Source: Mycobacterium sp. PS03-16 | Lineage (GTDB): Bacteria; Actinomycetota; Actinomycetes; Mycobacteriales; Mycobacteriaceae | Direction of reading: 5' to 3' | NCBI RefSeq assembly: GCF_004570325.1 | Contig: NZ_SPQO01000032.1 | Location: forward strand, 1-51,974 | DNA: 51,974 nucleotides | In this document: one piece after another, positions 8,015 to 16,043 of the stretch | How positions within the stretch are numbered: the first letter of the stretch is position 1 | Layout: the number at the start of each line of letters is the position of its first letter | Notes under the pieces: model-generated | The model's input: only the letters and a program-made list of their open reading frames with translations | The model's database searches: none | Told to the model about the DNA's origin: nothing | Translations under genes and position numbers: made by a program

Positions 8015-8350
8015 ATGAAGGCAACCAGGCTCCTGGCCGGCGCCGCCGCGGCGGCCGCGGTCGCGCTGGCCACGGCCGCGCCCGCGCAGGCCGATCTCGA
8101 CACCGACTTCGCCACGGAGCTGCACGGCTACGGCATCTACGGGCAGCGCGACTACAACGCGTGGATCGCCAAGCTGACCTGCAAGCGGCTGAACAACGGC
8201 GTGGACGTCGACCTGCTCGACTCGGTCCGCTTCGTCGGCCTCAACATGGCCAAGGACACCACACAGGAACAGTCCTGGCAGTTCCTCGGCAGCGCGCTGA
8301 AGTTCTACTGCCCCGACAAGCTGCCGCTGCTGCAGAACGTCGGCCGCTGA
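8015..8350 (+). CDS. DUF732-domain secreted protein
   Basis: This small exported protein has 111 residues. The signal peptide is KATRLLAGAAAAAAVALATAAPAQA, cleaved before DLDTDF. The mature domain has the DUF732 pattern: F-x-x-x-L-x-x-x-G-I/Y early, then a Cys near the middle (AKLTCKRLNNGVDVD) and a second near the end (KFYCPDKLPLL), probably a disulfide. Function is unknown; the family is widespread in mycobacteria. The gene is first of a tight three-gene plus-strand group (5 bp to the next gene, then 3 bp). Confidence 0.85.
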   Translation: MKATRLLAGAAAAAAVALATAAPAQADLDTDFATELHGYGIYGQRDYNAWIAKLTCKRLNNGVDVDLLDSVRFVGLNMAKDTTQEQSWQFLGSALKFYCPDKLPLLQNVGR

Positions 8351-8355
8351 TCAGC

Positions 8356-8832
8356 ATGAAGACCGCAACGCCCTTCGCCGCCGCCGCGGCCGCGGTGTTC
8401 GCCGGCCTCGCGGCCGTCGGTGTGGCGCACGCCCAGCCCGAACCGTCGCCGCCGCCCCCGTCGCCCGCCTCGGATGCTCCTGCGCCCGGCGCCCTCAAGA
8501 CGACGATCGACGCCAACGGCACCTACAGGGTCGGCGTCGACATCGCTCCCGGCACGTACTCGTCCGGCGGACCGATCGACGACGGCGCCTGCTACTGGAA
8601 GCGGGTCGGCGGCGAGAAGACGCTCGACAACGCTCTGACCAAGAAGGCGCAGACGGTGCGCATCGAGCCCACCGACACGACGTTCACCACCAACGACTGT
8701 CAGTCGTGGATCCTCGCGGCGTGCGGCACCGCCTGCCCGCCGCCTCCGCCGCCGCCCGGTCCGATGAGCATGCTCGGGCAACTGGGCGCATTCCTCGGCC
8801 CGAAGCAGTTCACCGGCCCGCCGACCCCCTGA
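8356..8832 (+). CDS. Secreted Pro-rich mycobacterial protein
   Basis: The protein has 158 residues with a signal peptide (MKTATPFAAAAAAVFAGLAAVGVAHA, cleaved before QPEP) and a Pro/Ser linker. A compact domain follows, containing GTYRVGVDIAPGTYSSGG, a CYWKRVGG block and two more Cys (NDCQSWILAACG), then a Pro-rich C-terminus. The GTYRVG-D-I-PGTY motif recurs in actinobacterial exported proteins of unknown function. The ATG at 8356 follows the DUF732 stop by 5 bp. The product is probably in the cell wall or secreted. Confidence 0.8.
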   Translation: MKTATPFAAAAAAVFAGLAAVGVAHAQPEPSPPPPSPASDAPAPGALKTTIDANGTYRVGVDIAPGTYSSGGPIDDGACYWKRVGGEKTLDNALTKKAQTVRIEPTDTTFTTNDCQSWILAACGTACPPPPPPPGPMSMLGQLGAFLGPKQFTGPPTP

Positions 8833-8835
8833 CCG

Positions 8836-9669
8836 GTGAGCGCCGTCCGACTTCGCGACGGTCGCGACCTGGCGTACGCCGAATACGGTGCGCCGCATGG
8901 GTTGCCGGTGCTGTTCCTGCCCGGGGCCGGCTGCGGGCGGCTGATGCGCTTCGGCGACTCCGCGCTGACGGCCCGCGGTATCCGGCTCATCTCGGTGGAC
9001 CGTCCGGGCCTCGGCGCATCCACCGCCGACCCGGACAAGACCCTGGACAGTGTGGCTGACGATGTGGCGGCCCTGCTCGACGACCTCGCGGGCACGCCGG
9101 TACCGGTGGTGGCGAATTCACAGGGGGCGCCGTTCGGGCTGGCGCTGGCCGCGACCGGTCGCGTCGAACGGCTGGTGCTCGCGTCGCCGATCGACGAGGT
9201 GGCCCATCCGCCGATCACCGCGCAGCTGCCCACGCCGTTGCGGGAGCTGGTCGCGCGGGTCGCCGCCGACCCGGCGGGGGCGGCCGCGCTGTTCTCCGGC
9301 TTCACGGCGGAGGGCTTGTTCGCCCGCATCATGGCCGACTGCCCGCCGGTCGATCGCGCGCTCTATGACGACCCGGCGTTCCGCCGATTGCTGCGTGGTG
9401 CGCTCGACGACGGCTTCCGATGGGGCGCAGCAGGCTACGCCCGGGACACCGTGCTGGCGATGAGCCGGTGGCCGGCCGGGCTGTTCGAGGCCGCACAGGT
9501 CCCGGTCACCGTGCTGTTCGGTGCCCACGACCGGGTCCACTCCCCCGACCTCGGCCGCACACTGGCCGGCCGGCTCCCCACCGCGCACCTCGAGATCGTC
9601 TCGGAGGCAGGCGGATCGCTGCTGTGGTCGCACTCCGGGCGGGTGCTCGACGCCGCCGTCGGCACGTGA
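8836..9669 (+). CDS. Alpha/beta-hydrolase fold protein
   Basis: The protein has 277 residues with an alpha/beta-hydrolase core. The oxyanion region is FLPGAGCG, the DRPGLGAS turn follows, the nucleophile elbow is NSQGA with Ser95, the acid is Asp232 in FGAHDRVHSPD, and the base is probably His266 in LLWSHSG. The elbow N-S-Q-G-A departs from the usual G-x-S-x-G by Asn at the first position. The substrate is unknown. The GTG start lies 3 bp after the upstream stop, so the gene is probably cotranscribed with the two secreted-protein genes. It converges with the ZIP gene, one base apart. Confidence 0.82.
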   Translation: MSAVRLRDGRDLAYAEYGAPHGLPVLFLPGAGCGRLMRFGDSALTARGIRLISVDRPGLGASTADPDKTLDSVADDVAALLDDLAGTPVPVVANSQGAPFGLALAATGRVERLVLASPIDEVAHPPITAQLPTPLRELVARVAADPAGAAALFSGFTAEGLFARIMADCPPVDRALYDDPAFRRLLRGALDDGFRWGAAGYARDTVLAMSRWPAGLFEAAQVPVTVLFGAHDRVHSPDLGRTLAGRLPTAHLEIVSEAGGSLLWSHSGRVLDAAVGT

Positions 9670-9670
9670 C

Positions 9671-10402
9671 TCATGCCGCGAGCATGTAGGACAGGAAGAA
9701 CCCGCCCGCGGTGGCGAAGGCGTTGAGGGGGCGCCCGTGTTCGAACGCCTCGGGCATCAGCGTGTCGGCGAGCGAGGCCAGCACCGCGCCGCCGGCGAAG
9801 GCCAGCGCGAGGGCGAGCACCTCCTCGCTCAGTGCGCCCGCGGTGAGGCGGCCGAGGACGACTGCGGCCGCCAGCAGAACGCCGCACATGATCCACGTGA
9901 ACATCACAGTGCGCCCGGACATCCCGGACTTCCGCATGGAGACGGCACCGACCAGCGCCTCGGGCAGGTTGGAGAAGAAGATCGCCGCCAGGAGCGACAG
10001 CGACGCGCCGCCCACCAGCGACACCCCGAGCGCCAGGTTCTCGGGCACGCCGTCGAGCGTCACCGCAGCCAGCAGCGCCAGTCCGACCCCGCGCCGGGCG
10101 CCCGAGGACGCGACCTCACGGGTATCGGGACCGGACTTACCGCTGACGTAGCGGTCGAGCAGCGTGTCGGCGATGACGAATGACGCTGCGCCGGCGAGCA
10201 GTCCGAGACCGGCGTGCCAGCCTCCGGCCATGGAGAACGCCTCTTCGAAGAGTTCGAAGGTCAGCGCCGAGATCAGCGCGCCGCTGGCGAAGGCCAGCAG
10301 CACCCCGGTGACCTTCTTCGGCGGACTCCACCGGACGCCGACGGAGGAGCCGATGACCAGCGCGCTGGAGGCCGCCAGCCCGAAGTAGACAGCGGTCAGC
10401 AT
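9671..10402 (-). CDS. ZIP-family metal transporter
   Basis: This polytopic membrane protein has 243 residues and about eight transmembrane segments. Family metal-site signatures are visible: TLDGVPENLALGVSL in TM4 (usually H-x-x-x-E in zinc ZIPs, here D-G-V-P-E-N) and FFSNLPEALVGA in TM5. Replacement of the TM4 His by Asp is seen in several bacterial ZIP-like proteins and may alter metal choice. Transport of Zn2+ or another divalent metal is inferred from the family. It follows the 86-aa membrane protein gene by 18 bp and should be cotranscribed from the SigF-like promoter near 10733-10758. Confidence 0.82.
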   Translation of the reverse strand: MLTAVYFGLAASSALVIGSSVGVRWSPPKKVTGVLLAFASGALISALTFELFEEAFSMAGGWHAGLGLLAGAASFVIADTLLDRYVSGKSGPDTREVASSGARRGVGLALLAAVTLDGVPENLALGVSLVGGASLSLLAAIFFSNLPEALVGAVSMRKSGMSGRTVMFTWIMCGVLLAAAVVLGRLTAGALSEEVLALALAFAGGAVLASLADTLMPEAFEHGRPLNAFATAGGFFLSYMLAA

Positions 10403-10420
10403 GGCCGATGCGCCGAGCGT

Positions 10421-10681
10421 TTACGAGGCGGCGGGTGCCATCTGCGGCGCGGCTGCCTCCTGGCGCTGGCGTTCGCGGGCCTGCGCGCTGAAGCACACGA
10501 TGCTGGCCGCGAAGCTGAGGACCGCGATGATGCCGGCGGCGGTGGCCACCAGCGCATCGGACATCCCCACGCTGGCCAGGCAGACCGCGAGCGCGATCAC
10601 CGCGGTGAAGTTGAGGAACAATCCCGTGGTGGCAATCGCTTCGGTGGTCGCGTCGGCTGGGGCTGACACGCGCTCGCCCAT
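10421..10681 (-). CDS. Small two-TM membrane protein
   Basis: The protein has 86 residues with two predicted transmembrane helices (GLFLNFTAVIALAVCLASVG; LVATAAGIIAVLSFAASIVCF), a short polar N-terminus and an Arg/Gln/Ala-rich C-terminal tail. GAGGAG precedes the ATG. I recognise no family. It is first in an apparent operon with the ZIP gene. A SigF-type promoter lies about 50-80 bp upstream, overlapping the end of the RclA-like gene. Confidence 0.75.
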   Translation of the reverse strand: MGERVSAPADATTEAIATTGLFLNFTAVIALAVCLASVGMSDALVATAAGIIAVLSFAASIVCFSAQARERQRQEAAAPQMAPAAS

Positions 10682-10732
10682 CGGGGTTCTCCTCTTCGTG
10701 ACTGCAGGTGGTGCTTCAGTGGTGCGGTGTTT

Positions 10733-10758
10733 CTACCCCGCGTCGCCGCCGGTCAAAC
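10733..10758 (-). promoter_or_regulatory. SigF-type promoter for 86-aa protein / ZIP operon
   Basis: On the minus strand GTTT (10758-10755) is followed after 16 nt by GGGTAG (10738-10733). This matches the mycobacterial SigF consensus (GTTT, 15-17 nt, GGGTAT-like). The -35 element falls at the end of the RclA-like coding region. The start codon is 52 bp downstream of the -10. Confidence 0.5.
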
Positions 10759-12165
10759 GAGCGCCCCGAGTAGCTGGTTGAATCCCTCGGTCATCGACGG
10801 GTGGGTGTAGATCTCGTCGCGCAGCGTGCCCGCGGTGATGCCGTGGCGCATCGCCAGCGCCACGGTGTTGATCACCTCGTGCGAGTCGTGGCTGAGCAGC
10901 GCGGCACCCAGGATCTGATCGGTGTCGGCGTCGACCACCACCTTCATCAGCCCGCGAGGGTCGGAGACGATGCGGGCGCGTGGCATGGTGGCCAGCTCCG
11001 CGACCGGTTTGCTCGCCACCTTCACCCGGCGCCCGGCGGCGCGCGCCTCGCGTTCGGTGATCCCGACCCGCGACAGCGGTGGGGTGATGAACAGCGAGTA
11101 CGGCACCGCGACGCGGTCGGTGGTGCTGCGGGTGCCTGCGCCGGTGAGTTGGTCGAGCACGATGCGGTAGTCGTCGAGGGAGATGTAGGTGAACTGCGGA
11201 CCGCCGTTGACGTCGCCCACGGCGAAGATGTGCGGCTGGCTGGTGCGCAGGTGCGGGTCGACGGCGATCGCGCCGCGGTCGGTCAGCACCACGCCGGCCC
11301 CGGCGAGCCCGAGGCCCGCGGTGACCGGCCGGCGGCCGAGGGCGGCCAGCACGAGGTCGGCGTCGGCCGTGCCGGGCACCCCGTCGCGTTCGAAGTGCAC
11401 GGTGGCCGTTCCGTCGGTCCGGTCCTCGACGCGGATCACGGCGGCCGAGGTGTGCACGGTCAGCGTGGCGGCGAGGATGTCGCGGGCGCAGTCGGCGACG
11501 TCGTCGTCCTCACCGCCGAGGATGCGGTCGTGGTGTTCGATCACCGTGACCTGCGCCCCGTACTGCGCGTACATCGCGGCGAACTCGAGGCCGACGTAGC
11601 CGCCGCCGAGGACCACCAGCCGGCGCGGCAGGTCGGCACTGGCGAGCAGCGAGGTGCTGGTGACGGTCGCCGCGCTGGCACGCAATCCGGGGAGGTCGGG
11701 GATCACCGGCTCCGAGCCGGTGCCGATCACGATGTGCGCCGCCGACACCCGGAGCTCGCGCCCGTCGGCGCCGGTGACCATCAGCGTGTGCGGATCGGCG
11801 AACCGGGCGCGCCCGGTGAGCACGGTGGCGGTGTCGAGGGTGTCGAGCATGGCCAGATTGGTGGCCCGCAGACCCGCGGTCAGCTCGGCCGTCGCGGTGA
11901 CCGCCTGCCGGTACTCGGCGTCGTGCGCAGCGCCCGGCGTCAGATGCTCCGAGCGGTACACCATCGACTTCGTCGGGACACAGCCGATGTTGATGCAGGT
12001 GCCGCCGTACATCTGCGCCGACTGCTCGATCATCACCACGCGGCGGCCCTGCCGGGCCAGGGTGGCGGCCAGCGTCTTGCCGCCCTTGCCGTAGCCGATG
12101 ACGGCGAGGTCGGCCTCGAGATCGGCGGCCGACGGGTCGGCGGCGGTCGGTTCGGCCGTGCTCAT
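10753..12165 (-). CDS. RclA-like pyridine nucleotide-disulfide oxidoreductase
   Basis: This FAD flavoprotein has 470 residues. The FAD motif is GYGKGGKTLAATLA, which resembles GFGKAGKTLA of E. coli RclA rather than the GGGPGG of lipoamide dehydrogenase. The redox pair is C57-x4-C62 in GGTCINIGCVPTKS. An NAD(P)H motif GGGYVGLEFA and a second FAD motif AVGDVNGGPQFTY follow, and the C-terminal His-Glu pair is HPSMTE (H455, E460). RclA is a Cu(II) reductase protecting against hypochlorous acid. Mercuric reductase is a less likely alternative, since the C-terminal Cys pair is absent. ATG 12165 has AGGAG 8 nt upstream. Confidence 0.82.
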   Translation of the reverse strand: MSTAEPTAADPSAADLEADLAVIGYGKGGKTLAATLARQGRRVVMIEQSAQMYGGTCINIGCVPTKSMVYRSEHLTPGAAHDAEYRQAVTATAELTAGLRATNLAMLDTLDTATVLTGRARFADPHTLMVTGADGRELRVSAAHIVIGTGSEPVIPDLPGLRASAATVTSTSLLASADLPRRLVVLGGGYVGLEFAAMYAQYGAQVTVIEHHDRILGGEDDDVADCARDILAATLTVHTSAAVIRVEDRTDGTATVHFERDGVPGTADADLVLAALGRRPVTAGLGLAGAGVVLTDRGAIAVDPHLRTSQPHIFAVGDVNGGPQFTYISLDDYRIVLDQLTGAGTRSTTDRVAVPYSLFITPPLSRVGITEREARAAGRRVKVASKPVAELATMPRARIVSDPRGLMKVVVDADTDQILGAALLSHDSHEVINTVALAMRHGITAGTLRDEIYTHPSMTEGFNQLLGALV

Positions 12166-12239
12166 CGGCGGCTCCTGGATCGGGTCTGGTCGCGGGCGCA
12201 CCCATGATGGCAGGCCGGGCCGGATTCGGCCGGGCAGCA

Positions 12240-12283
12240 CGGCGGCCCGCCGCCGCAGTCCGGGACTGCGGGGCGGGCCGCCG
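12240..12283 (-). terminator. Long GC hairpin after hemophore gene
   Basis: An 11-bp outer stem (12240-12250 with 12273-12283) and a 7-bp inner stem (12254-12260 with 12264-12270, loop CGG) are joined by a small internal bulge. The hairpin begins 15 nt after the hemophore stop and lies before the RclA-like gene. There is no U-tract, as is common for mycobacterial terminators. Confidence 0.6.
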
Positions 12284-12297
12284 GGTGTCGGCTGGGC

Positions 12298-12696
12298 TCA
12301 GCCGGCCATGAACTGGTCGTACGCGGACGCCAGATCCGCGGGCAGCACCGACACATTGCACTGACGCTGCGTGTCGCCGATCGGCGCCAGGATGCCGCGC
12401 AGCTCGTAGTACTCCTGCGGGTTGGCGGTGAAGTAGCCGCGGATGTTCGCCTCGGCTTCCGGACGCGACTGGTTCATCGCCGCGGTCACCACCTGGTTGG
12501 CGCCGGGATGGCCGGCCAGGTACTGGCGCGCCGATCCGGTCACACTGCTGACGGTGTTGGCCACCCCGCTCGCCGAGCAGTCGACGGCGGCCGAGGCCGT
12601 CGGCGCCGCAATGGTTGCTGCGGCCACTCCGCCGAACAGGCATCCGGCGACGGCGCCGGCAAAACCCCGGCGAGCAGCTTTACCACTGAATGTCAT
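12298..12696 (-). CDS. Hemophore-family heme-binding secreted protein
   Basis: The protein has 132 residues with a signal peptide (basic GKAARRG, then a hydrophobic stretch ending TASAA, mature from VDCSASG). The mature helical domain has the Rv0203/hemophore-related pattern: a Cys close to the N-terminus, VANTVSSVTGSARQYLAGHPGAN, then ANIRGYFTANPQEYYELRGI and a second Cys (RQCNVSVLP). In M. tuberculosis Rv0203 binds heme outside the cell and passes it to MmpL proteins. GAGGAAG precedes ATG 12696; a longer upstream frame is rejected. The gene looks monocistronic, with a hairpin directly after it. Confidence 0.85.
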   Translation of the reverse strand: MTFSGKAARRGFAGAVAGCLFGGVAAATIAAPTASAAVDCSASGVANTVSSVTGSARQYLAGHPGANQVVTAAMNQSRPEAEANIRGYFTANPQEYYELRGILAPIGDTQRQCNVSVLPADLASAYDQFMAG

Positions 12697-13118
12697 GATC
12701 ACTTCCTCTTCGGATTTCTTTCGATCAGAGCGCGCACCATTGCGCGGTCCCCGCCCAAATCGAAAGTACCCGAACGGAAGTGCCGACAATCGGCACTGGG
12801 CGGCGGCATCGGTACGTCGCAATACCGTTCGGCTCGGTGTTACAGCCGGGCGACGTGATCTAGGCCTCATTTGCGGCGTGACCCTGCCAGAAAAGCGGTG
12901 TTCGGCCTCAGTTTTCTCAGAATTTGCCGTCCGCCCTTAATTGATCGTGATGAAAGGCCGATACCCAATCGTTATCGGCAGTTTTCGTTTTCAAACAAAT
13001 CGTGAGGCATAGGTCACATCGGGCCGATAAACGATTACCGATCCGAGCCGTCGGCAACCCCAAGAGTGGTGCACCCGAGCGCCGACACACACAGTCAACG
13101 CGAATAGGGGCGGAAACA
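12697..13118. promoter_or_regulatory. Divergent intergenic region with CCGATA repeats
   Basis: This 422-bp stretch has lower GC than its surroundings (especially 12900-13030) and no convincing ORF. It holds a perfect inverted repeat CCGATA-N9-TATCGG (12958-12978) and a further CCGATA at 13024 with an imperfect partner, both on the side of the ferritin-like gene. GTTT-N15-GGCATA at 12987-13011 is a poor SigF match. It must contain promoters for both divergent genes. Confidence 0.5.
12958..12978. repeat. Inverted repeat CCGATA-N9-TATCGG
   Basis: Perfect 6-bp arms flank 9 nt, about 140 bp upstream of the ferritin-like gene. The dyad is consistent with a dimeric regulator site. CCGATA occurs again at 13024-13029. 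Confidence 0.5.
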
Positions 13119-14087
13119 TTGGCTAACGACATCAAAGACACCACCAAGCTGCTCGCGCAGCTGCGGGCCGTGCTCGACCTGACCAACACCGAGATCCAGG
13201 TCGCCGAGACCCGCGTGGCACAGGCCCGTACCGATGCGGTCCGGCGGGAGCTGCAGCAGAATGCCGAGAACGGCCGTGAGCGTGCCGAAGCCATCGAGCA
13301 GGCCATCCGGGATCTGGGCGGTTACCCCGACATCATCGGGCCGTTCCTGGGTCGGGCCGCCGCGGCGGTCAAGGCCCTGACCGAGCAGGCCGAGCCGTTC
13401 GACGAGGCCCTGCTGGGCGACCTCGCACTCGAGGACCAGCTGCTCGACCGGTCGCGCTACCTCAAGGCGCTGGCCGTGGCCGCCAAGAATCAGGACGTGC
13501 AGGCGCTGGCCGATCGTTTGATCACCGCGCACTCCGCGACCGTCGACTGGCTCACCACGGTGCTGGCCGAGGACGCGCTCGGCGGCCCGGCCGCGCTGCG
13601 CCGCACGCCGCTGCAGGCGGCCGCCGGTGCCGCGGTGAAGGTCGTCAACCTGCCGCTCACCTGGACCACCCGCGGTGTCGACCGCACGGTCGAGGCGCTG
13701 CGCAGCACGGGACCGGCGTTCAACGACCTGGTCAACCGGGGCGCCCGGGTCAGCGAGATCGCGGGTAAGACGCTCAACGCGTCCCGCGACGCCGCGCTGG
13801 CCGCCGCCGAGAAGGTCACCCGCGACGAGGGCGCCGGCGATGCCGCCAAGGCCATCCACAACGCCCGCAGCGGTGCCGGCGTCCTGGACGCCAGCGAGCT
13901 GCCGATCGCCAACTACGACGAGCTGACCGTCACTGACGCGGTGGCCGCGGTCAAGGACCTCACCGAGCCGTCCGACATCCGCACCATCGTGGCGTGGGAG
14001 GAAGCCCACAAGAACCGCTCGCGGGTCGTGTCCGCCGCGCAGACGCGCCTGGCCGACATCGCCCAGGAGGTCGTCGGCATCAGCTGA
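13119..14087 (+). CDS. Ferritin-like helical-bundle protein, mycobacterial
   Basis: This largely helical protein has 322 residues. Its N-terminal half (residues about 5-150) looks like a ferritin-like four-helix bundle, with conserved segments NTEIQVAETRVAQARTDAVRREL, GRERAEAIEQAIRDLGG and LGDLALEDQLLDRSRYLKALA. The C-terminal half is an Ala-rich helical region ending near VAWEEAHKNRSRVVSAAQTRLADIAQEVVG. I recall it being annotated as ferritin-like in mycobacteria; metal ligands cannot be assigned confidently. The start is TTG 13119 with GGGGCGG 6 nt upstream; no ATG/GTG fits better. The gene ends in a strong terminator. Context (a hemophore upstream) would suit iron or stress biology. Confidence 0.65.
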   Translation: MANDIKDTTKLLAQLRAVLDLTNTEIQVAETRVAQARTDAVRRELQQNAENGRERAEAIEQAIRDLGGYPDIIGPFLGRAAAAVKALTEQAEPFDEALLGDLALEDQLLDRSRYLKALAVAAKNQDVQALADRLITAHSATVDWLTTVLAEDALGGPAALRRTPLQAAAGAAVKVVNLPLTWTTRGVDRTVEALRSTGPAFNDLVNRGARVSEIAGKTLNASRDAALAAAEKVTRDEGAGDAAKAIHNARSGAGVLDASELPIANYDELTVTDAVAAVKDLTEPSDIRTIVAWEEAHKNRSRVVSAAQTRLADIAQEVVGIS

Positions 14088-14101
14088 CCCCTCCCCTGAC
14101 G

Positions 14102-14133
14102 AAGACCCCCGCGGCCACGGCCGCGGGGGTCTT
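14102..14133. terminator. Bidirectional intrinsic terminator
   Basis: A 14-bp perfect GC-rich stem (14102-14115 with 14120-14133) closes a 4-nt loop, with AAGA/TCTT ends and a short T-run following on the plus strand. It sits between the convergent ferritin-like and permease genes and can serve both. Confidence 0.85.
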
Positions 14134-14147
14134 TCGCGCTACCCGGA

Positions 14148-15488
14148 TCAGTCCCCGGTGCGGCGCGTCGCCGCGCGGGCCGCCAGGTACAGCACAGCAC
14201 CCACGGCCAGCATGATGCCGGCGAAGAGCCACACCTGCGCGGTCTGCTGCGTCATCAGCAGGATGCAGGACGTGACTCCGAGGACCGGCACCGCGGTCCA
14301 CACCCGGAAGTGGTCGTGGTCGACGGTGTCGCGGCGCAGCACCAGCACCGAGACGTTGGTCGAGACGAACACGAACAACAACAGCAGGACCACCGTCTCG
14401 GCCAGTGTGGCGAGTTCACCGATCAGCGCGAGCGCCATCGCCACCGCGGTGGTCGCCACGATCGCCACCCACGGGGTCCGCCGGTGCGGGAGCACCCGGC
14501 CCAGCACCGCGGGCAGCAGAGCCTGCCGGGCCATCCCGTAGGTCAGCCGGCTGGCCATGATCATGGTCAGCAGCGCACCGTTGGCGACGGCCACCAGCGC
14601 GATCGCGCTGAACAGCCAGTTGGGAACGCCGACGCCGGCGGCGGCGACCACGTCGAGCAGCGGGCCCGACGACTCGGCCAGCTCGGAGGGTGACAGCGCG
14701 ATCGAGCTCGCAATGCCGACCAGCGCATAGACGGCGCCGGCCGTGACCAGCGCCCCGAACAGCGCGCCCGGATACACCCTGCTGGGATTCCGGATCTCCT
14801 CGGCCACGTTGGCCGAGGTCTCGAAGCCGACGAACGAGTAGTAGGCGACGATGGCGCCCGCCAGGATCGCCAGCGCGGGCGTGGCGCCGTCGGGGAACTC
14901 GGTGATGCGGCCGACGTCCCCGCGCCCGTCGCCGACCATCAGCGCCACCGCGATGATCACGATCAGCAGACCGGTCAGCTCGATGACGGTCATCACCACG
15001 TTGCTCTTGAGCGATTCGCTGATCCCGCGGGCGTTGAGACAGGCCACCAGCACCAGGAAGACCAGCGCCGCCGGGACCGCGGGCACGTCGAGGAACGTCG
15101 CCAGGTAGTCGCCGGAGAACGCCAGCGCCAGCCCCGCCGCGCTGGTCACCCCTGCCGCCAGCATGCTGAATCCGACCAGGAACGACACGATGGGTTGCCG
15201 GTAGGCGCGTTCGGCGAAGACCGCGGCCCCGCCCGCCCGCGGGTACTTGGTGACCAGCTCCGCGTAGGATCCGGCCGTCAGCAGCGCGAGCAGCAGCGCC
15301 ACGACCAGCGGCGTCCACAGCGCGCCGCCCACGTCACCGGCCAGCACGCCCATCAGCGCGTAGATACCGGCGCCCAGCACGTCGCCGAGGATGAACAGGT
15401 AGAGCAGCGGGCCGGTGATCCGGCGCTTGAGTTGCCCGGGTTCCGCGGTCTCGTCCGCCCTGGTCTGTGCTGCCGCGTCGGGTGTCAT
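14148..15488 (-). CDS. APC-superfamily amino acid permease
   Basis: This permease has 446 residues and about 12 transmembrane helices. TM1 contains the unwound helix signature GPLLYLFILGDVLGAGIYALMG. TM3 and the following segments include YPRAGGAAVFAERAYRQP. TM6 contains AYYSFVGFETSANVAEEIRNPSR, the family consensus for substrate-binding TM6 and the loop after it. The substrate is unknown; the closest overall look is the cationic amino acid/YfnA-like group. ATG 15488 is chosen because AGGAGG lies 6 nt upstream and the protein then has family length. The upstream open frame, which would fuse another 427 residues, is spurious. Confidence 0.88.
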   Translation of the reverse strand: MTPDAAAQTRADETAEPGQLKRRITGPLLYLFILGDVLGAGIYALMGVLAGDVGGALWTPLVVALLLALLTAGSYAELVTKYPRAGGAAVFAERAYRQPIVSFLVGFSMLAAGVTSAAGLALAFSGDYLATFLDVPAVPAALVFLVLVACLNARGISESLKSNVVMTVIELTGLLIVIIAVALMVGDGRGDVGRITEFPDGATPALAILAGAIVAYYSFVGFETSANVAEEIRNPSRVYPGALFGALVTAGAVYALVGIASSIALSPSELAESSGPLLDVVAAAGVGVPNWLFSAIALVAVANGALLTMIMASRLTYGMARQALLPAVLGRVLPHRRTPWVAIVATTAVAMALALIGELATLAETVVLLLLFVFVSTNVSVLVLRRDTVDHDHFRVWTAVPVLGVTSCILLMTQQTAQVWLFAGIMLAVGAVLYLAARAATRRTGD

Positions 15489-15550
15489 GAACGCCTCCTG
15501 CTCCCGGCCGACGGCCGTCGGGTCAGTGGCATACCCCCGATTCGCCGATC

Positions 15551-15904
15551 TCAGTACTCGACGCGGAACCCGCCGATGAAGCGGATCGTGTTGCCGTCCG
15601 GGTCGGTCACCGTGGCGGTCTGCACCCCTTTGTTCGCATCCTCGACCGGGCCGGTGTCGACGCCGCGACCGCGGACCTCGTCGAGGTGACGTGCCAGATC
15701 GTCGACCGCGAAGTTGAGCAGGCCCGATCCCGCGCGGCCGGGGTCGGCGAAGACCTGCACCCAGCCGTCGGGCCGCACCCGCCACTCGACCAGGGTCGGC
15801 ATCGGGTTGTTGTCGGCGTCGCGGCCGAACAGCGCCGCATACCAGCCTCGGGCGGTGTCGACATCGGACACCGGGACGACGGCCAGCAGATGGTCGATGG
15901 CCAT
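15551..15904 (-). CDS. VOC-family (glyoxalase-like) protein
   Basis: The protein has 117 residues with one vicinal-oxygen-chelate repeat pair: HLLAVVPVSDVDTARGWYAALFGRD, WVQVFADPGRAGSGLLNFAVDDLARHLDEVRGRG and TATVTDPDGNTIRFIGGF. The D-P-D-G-N motif near the C-terminus is characteristic of glyoxalase/bleomycin-resistance folds, which act as dimers on a divalent metal. Full metal ligation is not evident, so catalysis is uncertain. AAGGAG precedes ATG 15904; nine extra upstream codons are rejected. It lies 62 bp upstream of the permease gene on the same strand. Confidence 0.8.
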   Translation of the reverse strand: MAIDHLLAVVPVSDVDTARGWYAALFGRDADNNPMPTLVEWRVRPDGWVQVFADPGRAGSGLLNFAVDDLARHLDEVRGRGVDTGPVEDANKGVQTATVTDPDGNTIRFIGGFRVEY

Positions 15905-16043
15905 GGTCGCTCCTTTCGTCGGTGGGCTCACTGCTTACCGACTCGTGACGGGCTCCGATCTCATCGCCACCCGGCCGGTGCCCGGTGACTACCCTGGTTC
16001 GACGAGGTCCTGAGGGAACGCGGAACGGGGCGAGGAAGGACGC

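Noticed and set aside
10753..12165. Mercuric reductase in a mercury resistance locus
   Set aside because: There is no C-terminal Cys pair, no heavy-metal-associated domain and no mer genes nearby.
12987..13011. SigF promoter for the ferritin-like gene
   Set aside because: GTTT-N15 is present but the -10 reads GGCATA, too far from GGGTAT to claim.
15531..15536. SigF promoter for the APC permease
   Set aside because: GGGTAT occurs on the minus strand but no GTTT lies 15-17 nt upstream.
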